64,000 nucleotides of DNA, from the NCBI GenBank assembly GCA_040752895.1, contig JBFMHN010000004.1, positions 124,001 to 188,000 on the forward strand, given 5' to 3'. The notes under the pieces are model-generated. The model ran no database searches, had not been told where the DNA came from, and saw only the letters and a list, made by a program, of their open reading frames with translations. Both the position numbers and the translations under genes were made by a program. Each line of letters starts with the position of its first letter. Position 1 is the first letter of the stretch. This DNA comes from Pseudomonadota bacterium. GTDB taxonomy: Bacteria; Pseudomonadota; Alphaproteobacteria; GCA-2746255. Of this stretch, positions 54,233-63,051 are shown piece by piece.

Positions 54233-54763
54233 ATGCAAGTAGAGAACAAACGAAGCGTCGTTGGCGTTTTTCGCGAAGTCGCAGCGTTCGAGCGCGCGCT
54301 CGATGGCTTGCTGAAAGCAGGCTTCGATGCATCGGCGATCAGCGTGCTTGGCAGCCATCAGGCGATTGTCGATCATTTCGGGCGGGTCCCGCGGCCTAAC
54401 GAAATGACCGACGCTCCTGACACGCCACGCGAAGCGCTGGACACCGAAGTCGCGCTGCACAAGGCGATCGACTTTATCGCCGGCACGCTGGCGTTGATCA
54501 GCGAAGTCGGTGCGGCGGCCGCCGCCTATGCGGTCGGCGGCCCGATCGGCGTTGCCGCGGCTTCGGCCGATCTGACCGACACCACCGTCGACAGCGTTCT
54601 ATCGGGATATGTCGACGACAGCTACCGGGAACGGTTCGAGCAGAACGTTCGGGACGGCGGCATGATATGTTGGGTACGCACACCAAGCGAGGATGCGGTT
54701 GTGGCGGCTTCGCGTATCCTGGCTGCAGCCGACGGACGGCATATCCATGAGACCGAAATTTGA
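54233..54763 (+). CDS. Putative stress protein, GSP17M/YflT-like domain (paralog 1)
   Basis: A 176-residue protein beginning MQVENKRSVVGVFREVAAFE, with an N-terminal ferredoxin-like segment (ALDGLLKAGFDASAISVLG), a small-residue-rich middle (EVGAAAAAYAVGGPIGVAAA) and a C-terminal part (GGMICWVRTPSEDAV). The plan matches the gene at 55971 and resembles general-stress-protein 17M type domains. Function unknown. It is the first gene of a stress-like cluster. ATG 54233 is chosen since the upstream frame overlaps glpD. Confidence 0.65.
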   Translation: MQVENKRSVVGVFREVAAFERALDGLLKAGFDASAISVLGSHQAIVDHFGRVPRPNEMTDAPDTPREALDTEVALHKAIDFIAGTLALISEVGAAAAAYAVGGPIGVAAASADLTDTTVDSVLSGYVDDSYRERFEQNVRDGGMICWVRTPSEDAVVAASRILAAADGRHIHETEI

Positions 54764-54895
54764 AGGTCTAGCCGACGGACGCGGCGCGCGTCGCTGCGGC
54801 TTTACGCTCCGATCAGGGGCGCTTTAAGAGGGCCGGCGGCGCAGGCGGGGTGAATTGCAGGCGTCCCGCCGGACAAATGGCGGCGTGCTCACTCC

Positions 54896-55324
54896 TCAAT
54901 GCGAGATGTAATCACGCATCGATTCGTTATCCTTTGCCAGGTCGTCGAGACGTAGCTTGACCACATCGCCTATGCTAACGATTCCGGTGAGTTGGCCAGC
55001 TTTCACAACCGGCATGTGGCGTATGCGCTGCTTGGTCATTCGCGCAAGCAGGCTCACGGTCGTGTCCCGTGGCGAGCAGGTCTCCACCTCACGGATCATG
55101 ATCTCGCCGACAGGCCGTTTAAATAACGAGGGGCCCGATTGGCTAAGCCCGCGGATGATATCCCGCTCAGACAATATTCCGGCCACGGAAACACCGTCGT
55201 CGCTCACTACCAATGCGCCGATGTTGTGCTGGGAAAGAAGCTGAATCGATTCCGTAACAGTGGTGTCCGATCGAACGGTCACCGTGGTCGCGCCCTTTCG
55301 ATCGAGGATCCGTGCAACTGTCAT
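54896..55324 (-). CDS. Twin CBS-domain protein
   Basis: A 142-residue protein made of two CBS domains (about 8-60 and 72-125): VRSDTTVTESIQLLSQHNIG, VAGILSERDIIRGL, then ARMTKQRIRHMPVV and LTGIVSIGDVVKLRL. CBS pairs bind adenosine nucleotides as energy sensors. ATG 55324 is preferred over 55330 because GAGGGAG then lies 6 bases upstream; the long upstream frame is not similar to the family. Confidence 0.9.
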   Translation of the reverse strand: MTVARILDRKGATTVTVRSDTTVTESIQLLSQHNIGALVVSDDGVSVAGILSERDIIRGLSQSGPSLFKRPVGEIMIREVETCSPRDTTVSLLARMTKQRIRHMPVVKAGQLTGIVSIGDVVKLRLDDLAKDNESMRDYISH

Positions 55325-55653
55325 CTGCATCTCCCTCAAAAAGGTGCCGTAGGGTTCATCTATATCCCGCTTGCAGCCTAATTTACAGGGCTTTGGATCG
55401 CCCTGCGATTTCCGATGCATTTTTGATTGGAAATGCCGAGACGGCAAACCCACATAAAAGGCGTTGGGCTGGCGGCTTCGTGTGACCGGCAAGGGGCGCC
55501 CTAGCTTGAAGGCGCATGACTTTTGGCAGGGGCGGGAGGGGCTCTGTTTGTTCTTCAGGTCTGCATGAAGTGTAAATCTCGCAACGTTTGGCATGGGGGC
55601 CTCTCACGCGGGCCGCAATCCAAGCGCAAGAAAATGGAAAATGGAGGGTTTGG
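55325..55653. other. Intergenic region CBS protein / dodecin
   Basis: 329 bases between two divergent genes. I see no supported gene. It should hold both promoters, but no clear -35/-10 pair was found. Confidence 0.4.
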
Positions 55654-55863
55654 ATGAGCGATAATGTGTACAAAGTGATTCGTCTCGTCGGCTCCTCTTC
55701 GTCAAGCATCGAGGAGGCCATTCAGAACGCGATCAAGAAGTCTTCCAAGACACTGAAAAACTTACGCTGGTTCAAGGTCATCGAGACACGCGGGCATATC
55801 GAGAACGACAAGGTTGATCACTTCCAGGTAACGCTGGAGGTGGGGTTCACGCTGGAGAATTAA
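55654..55863 (+). CDS. Dodecin (flavin-binding)
   Basis: A 69-residue dodecin, starting [20 protein letters not shown]. The conserved [19 protein letters not shown] holds the Trp that stacks on flavin. Dodecins form 12-mers that store riboflavin or FMN. Start ATG 55654 has GGAGGG about 6 bases upstream. Confidence 0.95.
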   Translation: MSDNVYKVIRLVGSSSSSIEEAIQNAIKKSSKTLKNLRWFKVIETRGHIENDKVDHFQVTLEVGFTLEN

Positions 55864-55970
55864 ATCGCGTGAGCGCCACCTGTCGCTGGGTGGGCGACGC
55901 ATCTCGGACACGCCAAGCGCAACAATTTTGCAGCTAGCCTTCGACGCACCCAAAAAAAAGCCACCGAATC

Positions 55971-56531
55971 TCAGGCGCTGGCGACGACTTCGTGCACATG
56001 CACGTCGGTTGCGTTATGGCGCTTAAGAATATCGGATGCTTTTTTCTCGTCCGCTGGGGTTCGCAGATGTATCCACAGCAAGATGCCGCCGCGTTCGATC
56101 TGGCGCTCGTAATATTCGGCGTGTTCCCGGCCGATCTCACCGGCCACCAGGCCTCCGAACGTACCAGCCAGTCCGCCAGCTGCGATGGCTGCGCCGATTG
56201 CCGGCAGGAGGGCGCCCGCGGTTGCCACCACCGCTCCCGCCGCGGCGACGGCCGCGACAAAGAAGGGTGCGCCTATTACGGCCGCTTCTTCGACATCGAC
56301 GGCTCGCCTTGACACCCAGGCGGCGCGAGGCGCTTCGGGATCGTCCTCCGCCTTTTCGGCCCTTGTATAGTGGTGGCCCAGCTTCTTCTCCACCACCTTG
56401 TCATGGGCCAACAGGCTCAGTTCCGACACGTTGAAACCGGATACCTGTAACTCGTCCACGGCGAATTCCAAGTCTTCTACCGAATGGAACACGCCGACGA
56501 CTTCGCTTACGGTTTTTTGGAAGGTCGTCAT
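55971..56531 (-). CDS. Putative stress protein, GSP17M/YflT-like domain (paralog 2)
   Basis: A 186-residue protein with the same plan as the gene at 54233: VVGVFHSVEDLEFAVDELQ at the start, a long Ala/Gly hydrophobic middle (FFVAAVAAAGAVVATAGALL and on to about 135) that may associate with membrane, and a C-terminal GGILLWIHLRTPADEKKAS. GGAGGAGAG lies before ATG 56531. Function not established; the pair flanks the CBS and dodecin genes. Confidence 0.68.
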   Translation of the reverse strand: MTTFQKTVSEVVGVFHSVEDLEFAVDELQVSGFNVSELSLLAHDKVVEKKLGHHYTRAEKAEDDPEAPRAAWVSRRAVDVEEAAVIGAPFFVAAVAAAGAVVATAGALLPAIGAAIAAGGLAGTFGGLVAGEIGREHAEYYERQIERGGILLWIHLRTPADEKKASDILKRHNATDVHVHEVVASA

Positions 56532-56871
56532 AGCCGCTCTCCTCCTAACAGGCTTTGGTTCCCAATAGAGACAGATAACCCATTCTTTTTCTTTTTATTA
56601 TATGGGGATAGTTGGCGGCCTTTTTAAGGAACCGGCGGTAGGGGCGAACGATATATCCCCATCCAGAAGTCAAAAGGTCCCTTTGTTGAAACAGATAACA
56701 CGGCAATCCCGGCAAGGGTGCCCGCAGAATTGCAGCCTCTATTTTCAACGGGAAATGGCAAACCTGAATACCCATATTTTACTTGACGCGCTGGCTTGGC
56801 TTCGCGGGGACAGCCAGGCAGCTTTCCCCGCAACCCGCGTCTTGAAGGGGGGCTAGAGATGGAGGGGTGTC
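56532..56871. other. Intergenic region, no clear gene
   Basis: 340 bases. Open frames here (for example 56602-56856) lack family similarity and a good ribosome site. An inverted repeat GCGGGGA ... TCCCCGC at about 56806-56833 is visible. It must contain the promoter of the 92-residue gene and of the divergent stress gene. Confidence 0.4.
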
Positions 56872-57150
56872 ATGCTTGAAATGACAAACATTCATGAATA
56901 CCGGAAATTGGACGAGGGCGTGGTCAAGGCGATCGCCGAGCATGAGCATATGCCGGATACTGTCGCCGCCGATGTTGGAGATCACTTTCTCCACTCCGAG
57001 GGCGGAGTCCGCGAAATCTGCAAGATGATCGTTGAGGACATCACCGCCGCCCGGCGCGAGGGTAATCTCGTTCATATTATGGAGCTCAAGGTTATCCTGG
57101 CTCGATTCATGAAGCTTTTCACCAGGGCCGCTCACGCGCCGCTCGGGTAA
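56872..57150 (+). CDS. Unrecognised 92-residue protein
   Basis: A small acidic protein of 92 residues with a strong GGAGGGG about 4-6 bases before ATG 56872. It has HEYRKLDEGVVKAIAEHEHM, with several histidines near the N-terminus, and two amphipathic helices (REICKMIVEDITAARREGNL, ELKVILARFMKLF). No family is recognised and no membrane or signal segment is seen. It stands alone between the stress cluster and the convergent nasA gene. Confidence 0.6.
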   Translation: MLEMTNIHEYRKLDEGVVKAIAEHEHMPDTVAADVGDHFLHSEGGVREICKMIVEDITAARREGNLVHIMELKVILARFMKLFTRAAHAPLG

Positions 57151-57227
57151 GTAGAGGCGCTCGCTCCAAGCCGCCCTCATCCCCTTCTCGGGGAGAGGCT
57201 GTTTGCCGCCGCCGCTTTTCCATCCGA

Positions 57228-59909
57228 TCAGGCGGCGTTAGGGCGGGTATGGCCGAGCAACTCCTTGAGTTCGGGCAGGCAAGAGCCGCAGTTGGTGCCG
57301 GCCTTAAGCGCTTGCCCGATGGCTTCGACACTGGTGAGCTTGCGCTCGCCGATAGCGGCGACCAACCGCTTGAGACCGACGCCAAAGCAGGCGCAAACAA
57401 TCCGCCCTTCGTCCGCTCCTGGCGTTGGCGCGGCGCCGCCAAGCAACACACGCTGCGCGGATGCGTCAATGCGATCGTGCCGAAACAATTCCAACAGCCA
57501 ATCGCGCTCGGGAAGCGCTTCGCTGCGCGAGACGAAAAGACAGGCATCCAGCCCGATGGCGTGGAGCTTCACCCAGCGCCAAATCCCGTGTGTCGGGTCG
57601 CGGAAACGGATGAGTTCATCGGTGGCGGCGGCCTCGAGAAGATCGCCGGCCCAGCCGTCGATGGCATCGGGAAGGTGCGCGCCGGCGAGTTCGTAAACGA
57701 AGCATTGTTCGGCCGCATGGCGGCACCAATAGTCAACGTCGCGCGGCCGACATTCCCGCCGCGAGATCAGGAAACCGCTCCAGCCGGCGGCAAAAGGCGA
57801 AATACGCACCCGGGCGTTTTTCGAATCGGGCTGGCCCGAGATCGGGTCAGTCCGCGCCGGCACCAAACGGCCAATGACCGAATTTCCGGTAAAGGCATCG
57901 CTCCAATGCATCGGAACGAAAACTGAGCCGGGCTGCTGGCCTGCGCTCAGGCGAACGCGGATGAGAATTTCACCGTTTTGGTTTGCGATTCGGGCAAGCC
58001 CGCCGTCGCTGAGACCGAATTTTTCGGCGTCGCCGGGGTGAACTTCGGCAAACGGCTCGGGCTCGGTTACGGCGAGGCGCGGCGATTTTCCGGTTCGGGT
58101 CATGGTGTGCCACTGGTCGCGAACCCGGCCGGTATTGAGCACAAGCGGAAACTCGACCCCTGGCGCGTGGCCCGACGGCGTTTGCGAAACGGCGACGAAT
58201 CGCGCGCGGGTGTCCGGCGTCGCAAATCCGCCATCGGCGAAGAGGCGTTTCGGGCTTGCACCGCCTGCCTTGCGCTTCCCATCGTTCGCCTTTGGCAGCG
58301 GCCATTGCACGGGCGCGAAAGCGTCGTATTCCGAATCCGTGATTTCGGCCAAGCCGCCGATGTCGAATCTGCGGTCGCCTTGATTTTCAAAACCCGAAAG
58401 GGCGGCGTGCTCGCGAAAAATGTCGGCCGGCGATTCGTACGCGAATTGCTCGGTCCACCCCATGCGGCGCGCCACTTGGGTGACGATCCACCAATCCGGG
58501 CGCGCTTCGCCCGGCGGGTCGATAAAACGCCGCTGGCGCGAGATTGTCCGCTCGGAATTGGTCACCGTGCCGTCCTTTTCACCCCAAGCAGCGGCGGGCA
58601 AAAGAACATCGGCATAGCGCGTGGTGTCGGTCTCGGCGACGCAATCCGAGACGACGACCATCTCACAAGCCTCGAGTCCGCGCCGGACCTTGTCGGTTTC
58701 GGGCAAGCTAACCGCCGGGTTGGTCGCCATGATCCAGATCGCCTTGATCCGCCCCTCGGCCACGGCCTGGAACATATCGACGGCCTTGCGGCCCGGCCCG
58801 CGCGCGATGCGGGGCGCTTGCCAGAAGCGGGCGACGCGGGCGAGGGCGGCGTCCTCGAAGCCCATATGGGCGGCAAGCTGGTTGGCCAGCCCACCGACCT
58901 CGCGCCCGCCCATGGCATTGGGCTGACCGGTGGCGGAAAAGGGTCCCATGCCGGGACGGCCGATGCGGCCCGTGGCGAGATGGCAATTCAGGATGGCGTT
59001 GACCTTGTCCGTGCCTTGCGCCGACTGATTGACGCCTTGGGAAAAAACCGTAACGGTCTTTTCGGTGGTGGCGAACCAGTCGAAGAAGCGCGCAAGATCG
59101 TCGGGGTTAAGGCAAGTGCCGGCGGCGATCGCGGCGATCTCGCCGGCCTCGTTGCGGGCGGCGGCAAGGGCTTCAACGAAGCCTTGGGTATGCGACTCGA
59201 TGAAGCTTCGATCGAGGGCTGCCGCTTGAGCGAGATGGGCCAGCAGCCCGTTCCAAAGCAGCACGTCGCTGCCCGGCTTGAGCGGCATATGCAAGTCAGC
59301 GATTTGGCAAGTGACGGTGCGCCGCGGGTCGATGGCGACAACCCGCGTGCCGCGGCGCTCGCGCGCCTCGCTCAGCCTTTGAAACAAGACCGGGTGGCAC
59401 CAGGCCAGGTTCGAGCCCGTCAGCACCACGAGATCGGCCTCTTCGATATCTTCGTAACAGCCGGGAACGGTGTCCGAGCCGAAGGCGCGGGTATGGCCGG
59501 CCACGGTGGACGCCATGCACAACCGTGAATTGGTGTCGATATTGGCGGCGCCGATGAAGCCTTTCATCAACTTGTTGGCGACGTAGTAATCTTCGGTCAG
59601 AAGCTGACCCGAAACATAAAAGGCGACGGCCTCGGGGCCGTGCCGATCCATCGCCCGGCTGAAGCCATCGGCAACGGTGGCGATGGCCGACGGCCAATCG
59701 ATCCGCCGTCCGCCCAGGCGCGGATAAAGCAGCCGGCCGTCATGGCTTAGGGTCTCGGCCAACGCCGCGCCCTTCGAACACAGTCGCCCGAAATTGGCCG
59801 GATGCCCGCGGTCGCCGGCGAGCACGACTTTGCCGCCGGGGTCGCGCCGGACAAGGACGCCACAGCCGACGCCGCAATAGGGGCAAGTGGTGCGAACCGG
59901 CGCGCTCAA
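57228..59909 (-). CDS. nasA: Assimilatory nitrate reductase catalytic subunit
   Basis: An 893-residue cytoplasmic Mo-bisMGD enzyme reducing nitrate to nitrite for assimilation. The N-terminal [4Fe-4S] uses Cys9, Cys12, Cys16 and Cys44 (CPYCGVGC ... LCSKG). The molybdopterin oxidoreductase and molydopterin-binding domains follow. The C-terminal BFD-like [2Fe-2S] domain has CACFGVGLKRL and CGSCLPELKELL. It starts with TTG 59909, overlapping the nirD stop. No separate electron-transfer subunit is adjacent; by analogy with Paracoccus NasC, electrons probably come from NirB through NirD. Confidence 0.95.
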   Translation of the reverse strand: MSAPVRTTCPYCGVGCGVLVRRDPGGKVVLAGDRGHPANFGRLCSKGAALAETLSHDGRLLYPRLGGRRIDWPSAIATVADGFSRAMDRHGPEAVAFYVSGQLLTEDYYVANKLMKGFIGAANIDTNSRLCMASTVAGHTRAFGSDTVPGCYEDIEEADLVVLTGSNLAWCHPVLFQRLSEARERRGTRVVAIDPRRTVTCQIADLHMPLKPGSDVLLWNGLLAHLAQAAALDRSFIESHTQGFVEALAAARNEAGEIAAIAAGTCLNPDDLARFFDWFATTEKTVTVFSQGVNQSAQGTDKVNAILNCHLATGRIGRPGMGPFSATGQPNAMGGREVGGLANQLAAHMGFEDAALARVARFWQAPRIARGPGRKAVDMFQAVAEGRIKAIWIMATNPAVSLPETDKVRRGLEACEMVVVSDCVAETDTTRYADVLLPAAAWGEKDGTVTNSERTISRQRRFIDPPGEARPDWWIVTQVARRMGWTEQFAYESPADIFREHAALSGFENQGDRRFDIGGLAEITDSEYDAFAPVQWPLPKANDGKRKAGGASPKRLFADGGFATPDTRARFVAVSQTPSGHAPGVEFPLVLNTGRVRDQWHTMTRTGKSPRLAVTEPEPFAEVHPGDAEKFGLSDGGLARIANQNGEILIRVRLSAGQQPGSVFVPMHWSDAFTGNSVIGRLVPARTDPISGQPDSKNARVRISPFAAGWSGFLISRRECRPRDVDYWCRHAAEQCFVYELAGAHLPDAIDGWAGDLLEAAATDELIRFRDPTHGIWRWVKLHAIGLDACLFVSRSEALPERDWLLELFRHDRIDASAQRVLLGGAAPTPGADEGRIVCACFGVGLKRLVAAIGERKLTSVEAIGQALKAGTNCGSCLPELKELLGHTRPNAA

Positions 59910-60244
59910 GCGGCTTCGGTCGCTGTTTCTGGGCGATCGAGGGAGATCAGGACCATGCCCTGCTCAACGCGCACGGGGTAGCTATTGGCGCAGCCTTCGT
60001 CGGGCGCTACCGCCTTCCCCGTCGTCAGGTCGATGACAAAATCGTGCAGGGGGCAGGTGACGAAATGGTCATGCACGATGCCCTGCGATAGCGGTCCCCC
60101 GCGATGCGGGCAACGGTCGGTCAGCGCGAATACGCGGTCGTCGCTGGTGCGAAACAGGCTGATATTGCCGCCAGGCGTGGGCAGGACCCGCGCGCCGAGC
60201 CGCGGGATTTGTTCGAGAGGGCAAATTTCGGTCCAGTCGGTCAT
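59906..60244 (-). CDS. nirD: Nitrite reductase small subunit, Rieske type (NasG-like)
   Basis: A 112-residue Rieske-fold protein. Cys45-x-His47 (CPHRGG) and Cys64-x2-His67 (CPLH) form a complete [2Fe-2S] ligand set, which E. coli NirD lacks. In Paracoccus denitrificans the similar NasG carries electrons from NasB to NasC. It lies 3 bases after nirB and overlaps nasA by TTGA. Confidence 0.93.
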   Translation of the reverse strand: MTDWTEICPLEQIPRLGARVLPTPGGNISLFRTSDDRVFALTDRCPHRGGPLSQGIVHDHFVTCPLHDFVIDLTTGKAVAPDEGCANSYPVRVEQGMVLISLDRPETATEAA

Positions 60245-60247
60245 CGT

Positions 60248-62683
60248 TCAGGCGTTCACGGTCAAGGGCACGAACTCCGTCCGGTCGAGGCCCGTCGCCC
60301 GTTCCGCCCAGGGGTCTTTCTGCACGAAGGTCTGGGCGTGCAGGAAGCGGGCATGGAGCGCCTTGCGTCCTTCCTCGTCCTCGACAATGCGCTGCTTGAT
60401 GTAAGGCAGCCCGACCCGCTCGATCCAGGGCGCTGTGCGTTCGAGATAATGCGCCTCCTCGCGATAGAGCTGAAGATAGGCGCCGCAGCATTCTTCGACT
60501 TCCTCGGGCGTCTTGACCTTGCATAGCAAATCCGTCGCCCGCACCTTGACGCCGCCATTGCCGCCGACATGAAGCTCCCAGCCGGATTCGACGGCGACGA
60601 CGCCAAAATCCTTGATTGTCGCTTCGGCGCAGTTGCGCGGGCAGCCCGACACCGCCATTTTCACCTTGTGCGGCGTCCAGCTGCCCCAACTCATCCTTTC
60701 GAGCGCAATCCCCATCGCGGTCGAATCTTGCACCCCGAAGCGGCACCATTCCGAGCCGACGCAGGTCTTGACCGTGCGCAACGCCTTGCCATAGGCGTGA
60801 CCAGACACCAGCCCGGCCTTGCTGAGATCGCTCCAGACGGCGGGCAAGTCCTGCTTCTTCACGCCCAGAAGATCGATGCGTTGACCGCCGGTGACCTTGA
60901 CCGTGGGGATGTCGAACTTATCGGCAACATCGGCAATCGCCCGCAATTCCGCAGGCGTGGTGACGCCGCCCCACATGCGGGGGACGACCGAAAAGGTGCC
61001 GTCGCGCTGGATGTTAGCGTGGGCGCGCTCGTTGATGAAGCGCGAGCGGGAATCGTCGCTGTATTCACCCGGCCACGCGCACAAGAGATAATAATTAAGC
61101 GCCGGGCGGCACTTGTGACAACCGTCCGGCGTGCGCCATTCGAGAAATGTTCTGACTTCGGAGATCGATTTCAGGTTTTGTTCGCGAATGACCCGGCGGA
61201 CCTCGTCGTGGGAATACTCGGTGCACGCGCATATCGGCTGCATTTTCGGGGAAACGGAGTAGTCGCTGCCAAGCGCGCTGGCGAGCAATTGTTCGACCAG
61301 CCCAGTGCAAGAGCCGCAAGACGACGAGGCCTTGGTATGGGCGCGCACATCCTGCAGCGTGAAAAGTTTCTTGGCGGTTATGGCGGCTAGAATCTGCCCC
61401 TTGGAAACGCCATTGCAGCCGCAGATCTCCGCTTCATCGGCGAGTTGCATCGTCGCCGAATGCCCGCCGCGTCCTGAATCCCCGAGATGGAACCGGCCGA
61501 ACATCAGTTCGTTGCGGAGCGCCGAGACGTCGGTGCCCTCGCGCAGCAATTGGAAATACCAGGCGCTATCGACGGTATCGCCATAGGTGACCGCGCCGCA
61601 GATGCGGTTGTCTTTCAAGACCAGCTTCTTGTAGACGCCCTGGAAGGGATCGTGCAGAACGATCTCCTCGCCGCCATTGCCGCTCTGGAAATCGCCCGCC
61701 GAGAAAACCTCGACGCCGGTGACTTTGAGCTTGGTCGAGGTGACCGACCCATTGTAGCCGGCGTGGCCGCGGCGTGCGAGCTGATTGGCGCAAACCTTGG
61801 CTTGTTCAAACAAAGGCGCGACCAGTCCATAGGTTTTGCCGCGGTGCTGGACGCATTCGCCGACGGCATAAATGCGGGGGTCGTAGGTCTGCATGGTATC
61901 GCCGACGGCGATGCCGCGCTCGCAGTGCAAGCCGGCTTTTTTCGCCAGTGCGATGTTGGGCCGGATGCCGACGGCCATGACCACGAGATCGGCGGCGATC
62001 TCGGTGCCGTCTTTCAGCCGAACGGCGCTGACGCGATCTTCGCCCAATATCGCCTCGGTCTCGGCCGGCATGTGGAAGACAATCTTGCGGGCTTCGAGGG
62101 ATTGCCGGAGCATGCCGCCCGCGATCGGGTCGAGCTGGCGCTCCATCAGCGTATCCATCAAGTGGACGACGGTCACCGCCATGCCCCGTTTCAGAAGGCC
62201 ATAGGCAGCCTCGAGGCCCAGCAACCCCCCGCCGATGACGACGGCCCGGCGATAGCGTTCGGCGGCCAACCGCATAGCCTCGACATCGGCGATGTCGCGG
62301 AAGGTCACAACGCCCGGCAGGTTCCTGCCGGGCAACGGCAGAACGATCGGATCGGAACCCGTCGCCAGCAACAGCCGGTCATATTCGGCGAAAGTTCCAT
62401 CGGAGGCGACGACGCGCCGCCGCTTCCGGTCGATCTCGACCGCTGCCTTGCCTTTGTGCAAAGCGATGCCGTGTTCGGCATACCAGTCTTCGTCGTTGAG
62501 CGTGACCTCTTCCAGGCTCTTGTCGCCCGCCAGAACCGACGAGAGCAGAATCCGGTTGTAGTTGCCATGCGGCTCAGCCGAAAAAACCGCGATGTCATAG
62601 AGATCGGGCGCGATGGCCAGCAACTCTTCGACCGTCCGCATTCCGGCCATTCCGTTGCCGATGACGACGAGACGCTGCTTCAC
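60248..62683 (-). CDS. nirB: NAD(P)H nitrite reductase large subunit
   Basis: An 811-residue enzyme reducing nitrite to ammonium. In order: FAD/NADH domains (LVVIGNGMAGMRTVEEL, AVVIGGGLLGLEAAYGL), two BFD-like cysteine regions (CGCNGVSKG ... CGSC, and CACTEYSH ... CHKC), and the siroheme/[4Fe-4S] domain with CVGSEWC and CPRNC. GTG 62683 is chosen: GGAG lies 9 bases upstream and the sigma-54 start site at about 62768 rules out the ATG at 62761 for most transcripts. Confidence 0.96.
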   Translation of the reverse strand: MKQRLVVIGNGMAGMRTVEELLAIAPDLYDIAVFSAEPHGNYNRILLSSVLAGDKSLEEVTLNDEDWYAEHGIALHKGKAAVEIDRKRRRVVASDGTFAEYDRLLLATGSDPIVLPLPGRNLPGVVTFRDIADVEAMRLAAERYRRAVVIGGGLLGLEAAYGLLKRGMAVTVVHLMDTLMERQLDPIAGGMLRQSLEARKIVFHMPAETEAILGEDRVSAVRLKDGTEIAADLVVMAVGIRPNIALAKKAGLHCERGIAVGDTMQTYDPRIYAVGECVQHRGKTYGLVAPLFEQAKVCANQLARRGHAGYNGSVTSTKLKVTGVEVFSAGDFQSGNGGEEIVLHDPFQGVYKKLVLKDNRICGAVTYGDTVDSAWYFQLLREGTDVSALRNELMFGRFHLGDSGRGGHSATMQLADEAEICGCNGVSKGQILAAITAKKLFTLQDVRAHTKASSSCGSCTGLVEQLLASALGSDYSVSPKMQPICACTEYSHDEVRRVIREQNLKSISEVRTFLEWRTPDGCHKCRPALNYYLLCAWPGEYSDDSRSRFINERAHANIQRDGTFSVVPRMWGGVTTPAELRAIADVADKFDIPTVKVTGGQRIDLLGVKKQDLPAVWSDLSKAGLVSGHAYGKALRTVKTCVGSEWCRFGVQDSTAMGIALERMSWGSWTPHKVKMAVSGCPRNCAEATIKDFGVVAVESGWELHVGGNGGVKVRATDLLCKVKTPEEVEECCGAYLQLYREEAHYLERTAPWIERVGLPYIKQRIVEDEEGRKALHARFLHAQTFVQKDPWAERATGLDRTEFVPLTVNA

Positions 62684-62777
62684 TGGGGCAATCTCCGCGC
62701 TTCGTGTTCGAGCCTTTCGCGATGGGCGCCGGTCATTCAGGGGCGGCACGCTCGCGAACAACTTTCAGAAAACATCA

Positions 62778-62793
62778 CGCAAGCTTCGTGCCA
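62778..62793 (-). promoter_or_regulatory. Sigma-54 promoter of nirB-nirD-nasA
   Basis: On the minus strand 62793 to 62778 reads TGGCACGAAGCTTGCG, a match to TGGCACG-N4-TTGCW except for the last base. GG and GC are 10 bases apart, as required. Expected start of transcription is about 62768, giving an 85-base leader before GTG 62683. Confidence 0.85.
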
Positions 62794-62926
62794 TTCCCGG
62801 CATTCCGGTAAAGCTTTGGTAGAATAAGGACTTAGCTGGGCCGTGCCGGCAAAATGAACGGTGCGCCCGGCCTATTTATTGAGCAGCGCAATAATTATCG
62901 CCCAGATTACGATCAATTATCTTTAG

Positions 62927-62943
62927 TGCACTATTTTTGATCA
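62927..62943. promoter_or_regulatory. Candidate NtrC-binding site
   Basis: TGCACTATTTTTGATCA agrees at 13 of 17 positions with the classical glnA NtrC site TGCACTATATTGGTGCA. It is about 57 bases before the transporter's -24 element and about 134 bases from that of nirB, a usual distance for an enhancer. Confidence 0.45.
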
Positions 62944-62999
62944 ACTTAATAACGCCATGATTTACAAGGAAAAAACCAATTTTATCGCAAATTATAGGC

Positions 63000-63015
63000 T
63001 GGCATGCCCCTTGCT
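63000..63015 (+). promoter_or_regulatory. Sigma-54 promoter of nitrate transporter gene
   Basis: TGGCATGCCCCTTGCT matches TGGCACG-N4-TTGCW at all but one base, with the 10-base GG/GC spacing. Start of transcription about 63026, some 26 bases before ATG 63052. Confidence 0.85.
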
Positions 63016-63051
63016 TGTTGCACTGCAAGAAAGACAAGAAGGAGCAAACGG

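Noticed and set aside
54764-54895. GC-rich palindromes after the first stress gene as a terminator.
   Set aside because: Stems are short and no T-run follows.
56602-56856. 84-codon open frame between the stress gene and the orphan gene.
   Set aside because: No ribosome site, no similarity and mixed composition; kept only as intergenic.
62843-62866. Second NtrC-like site (GGCAAAATGAACGGTGC).
   Set aside because: The right half fits but the spacing is one base too long and the left half is poor.
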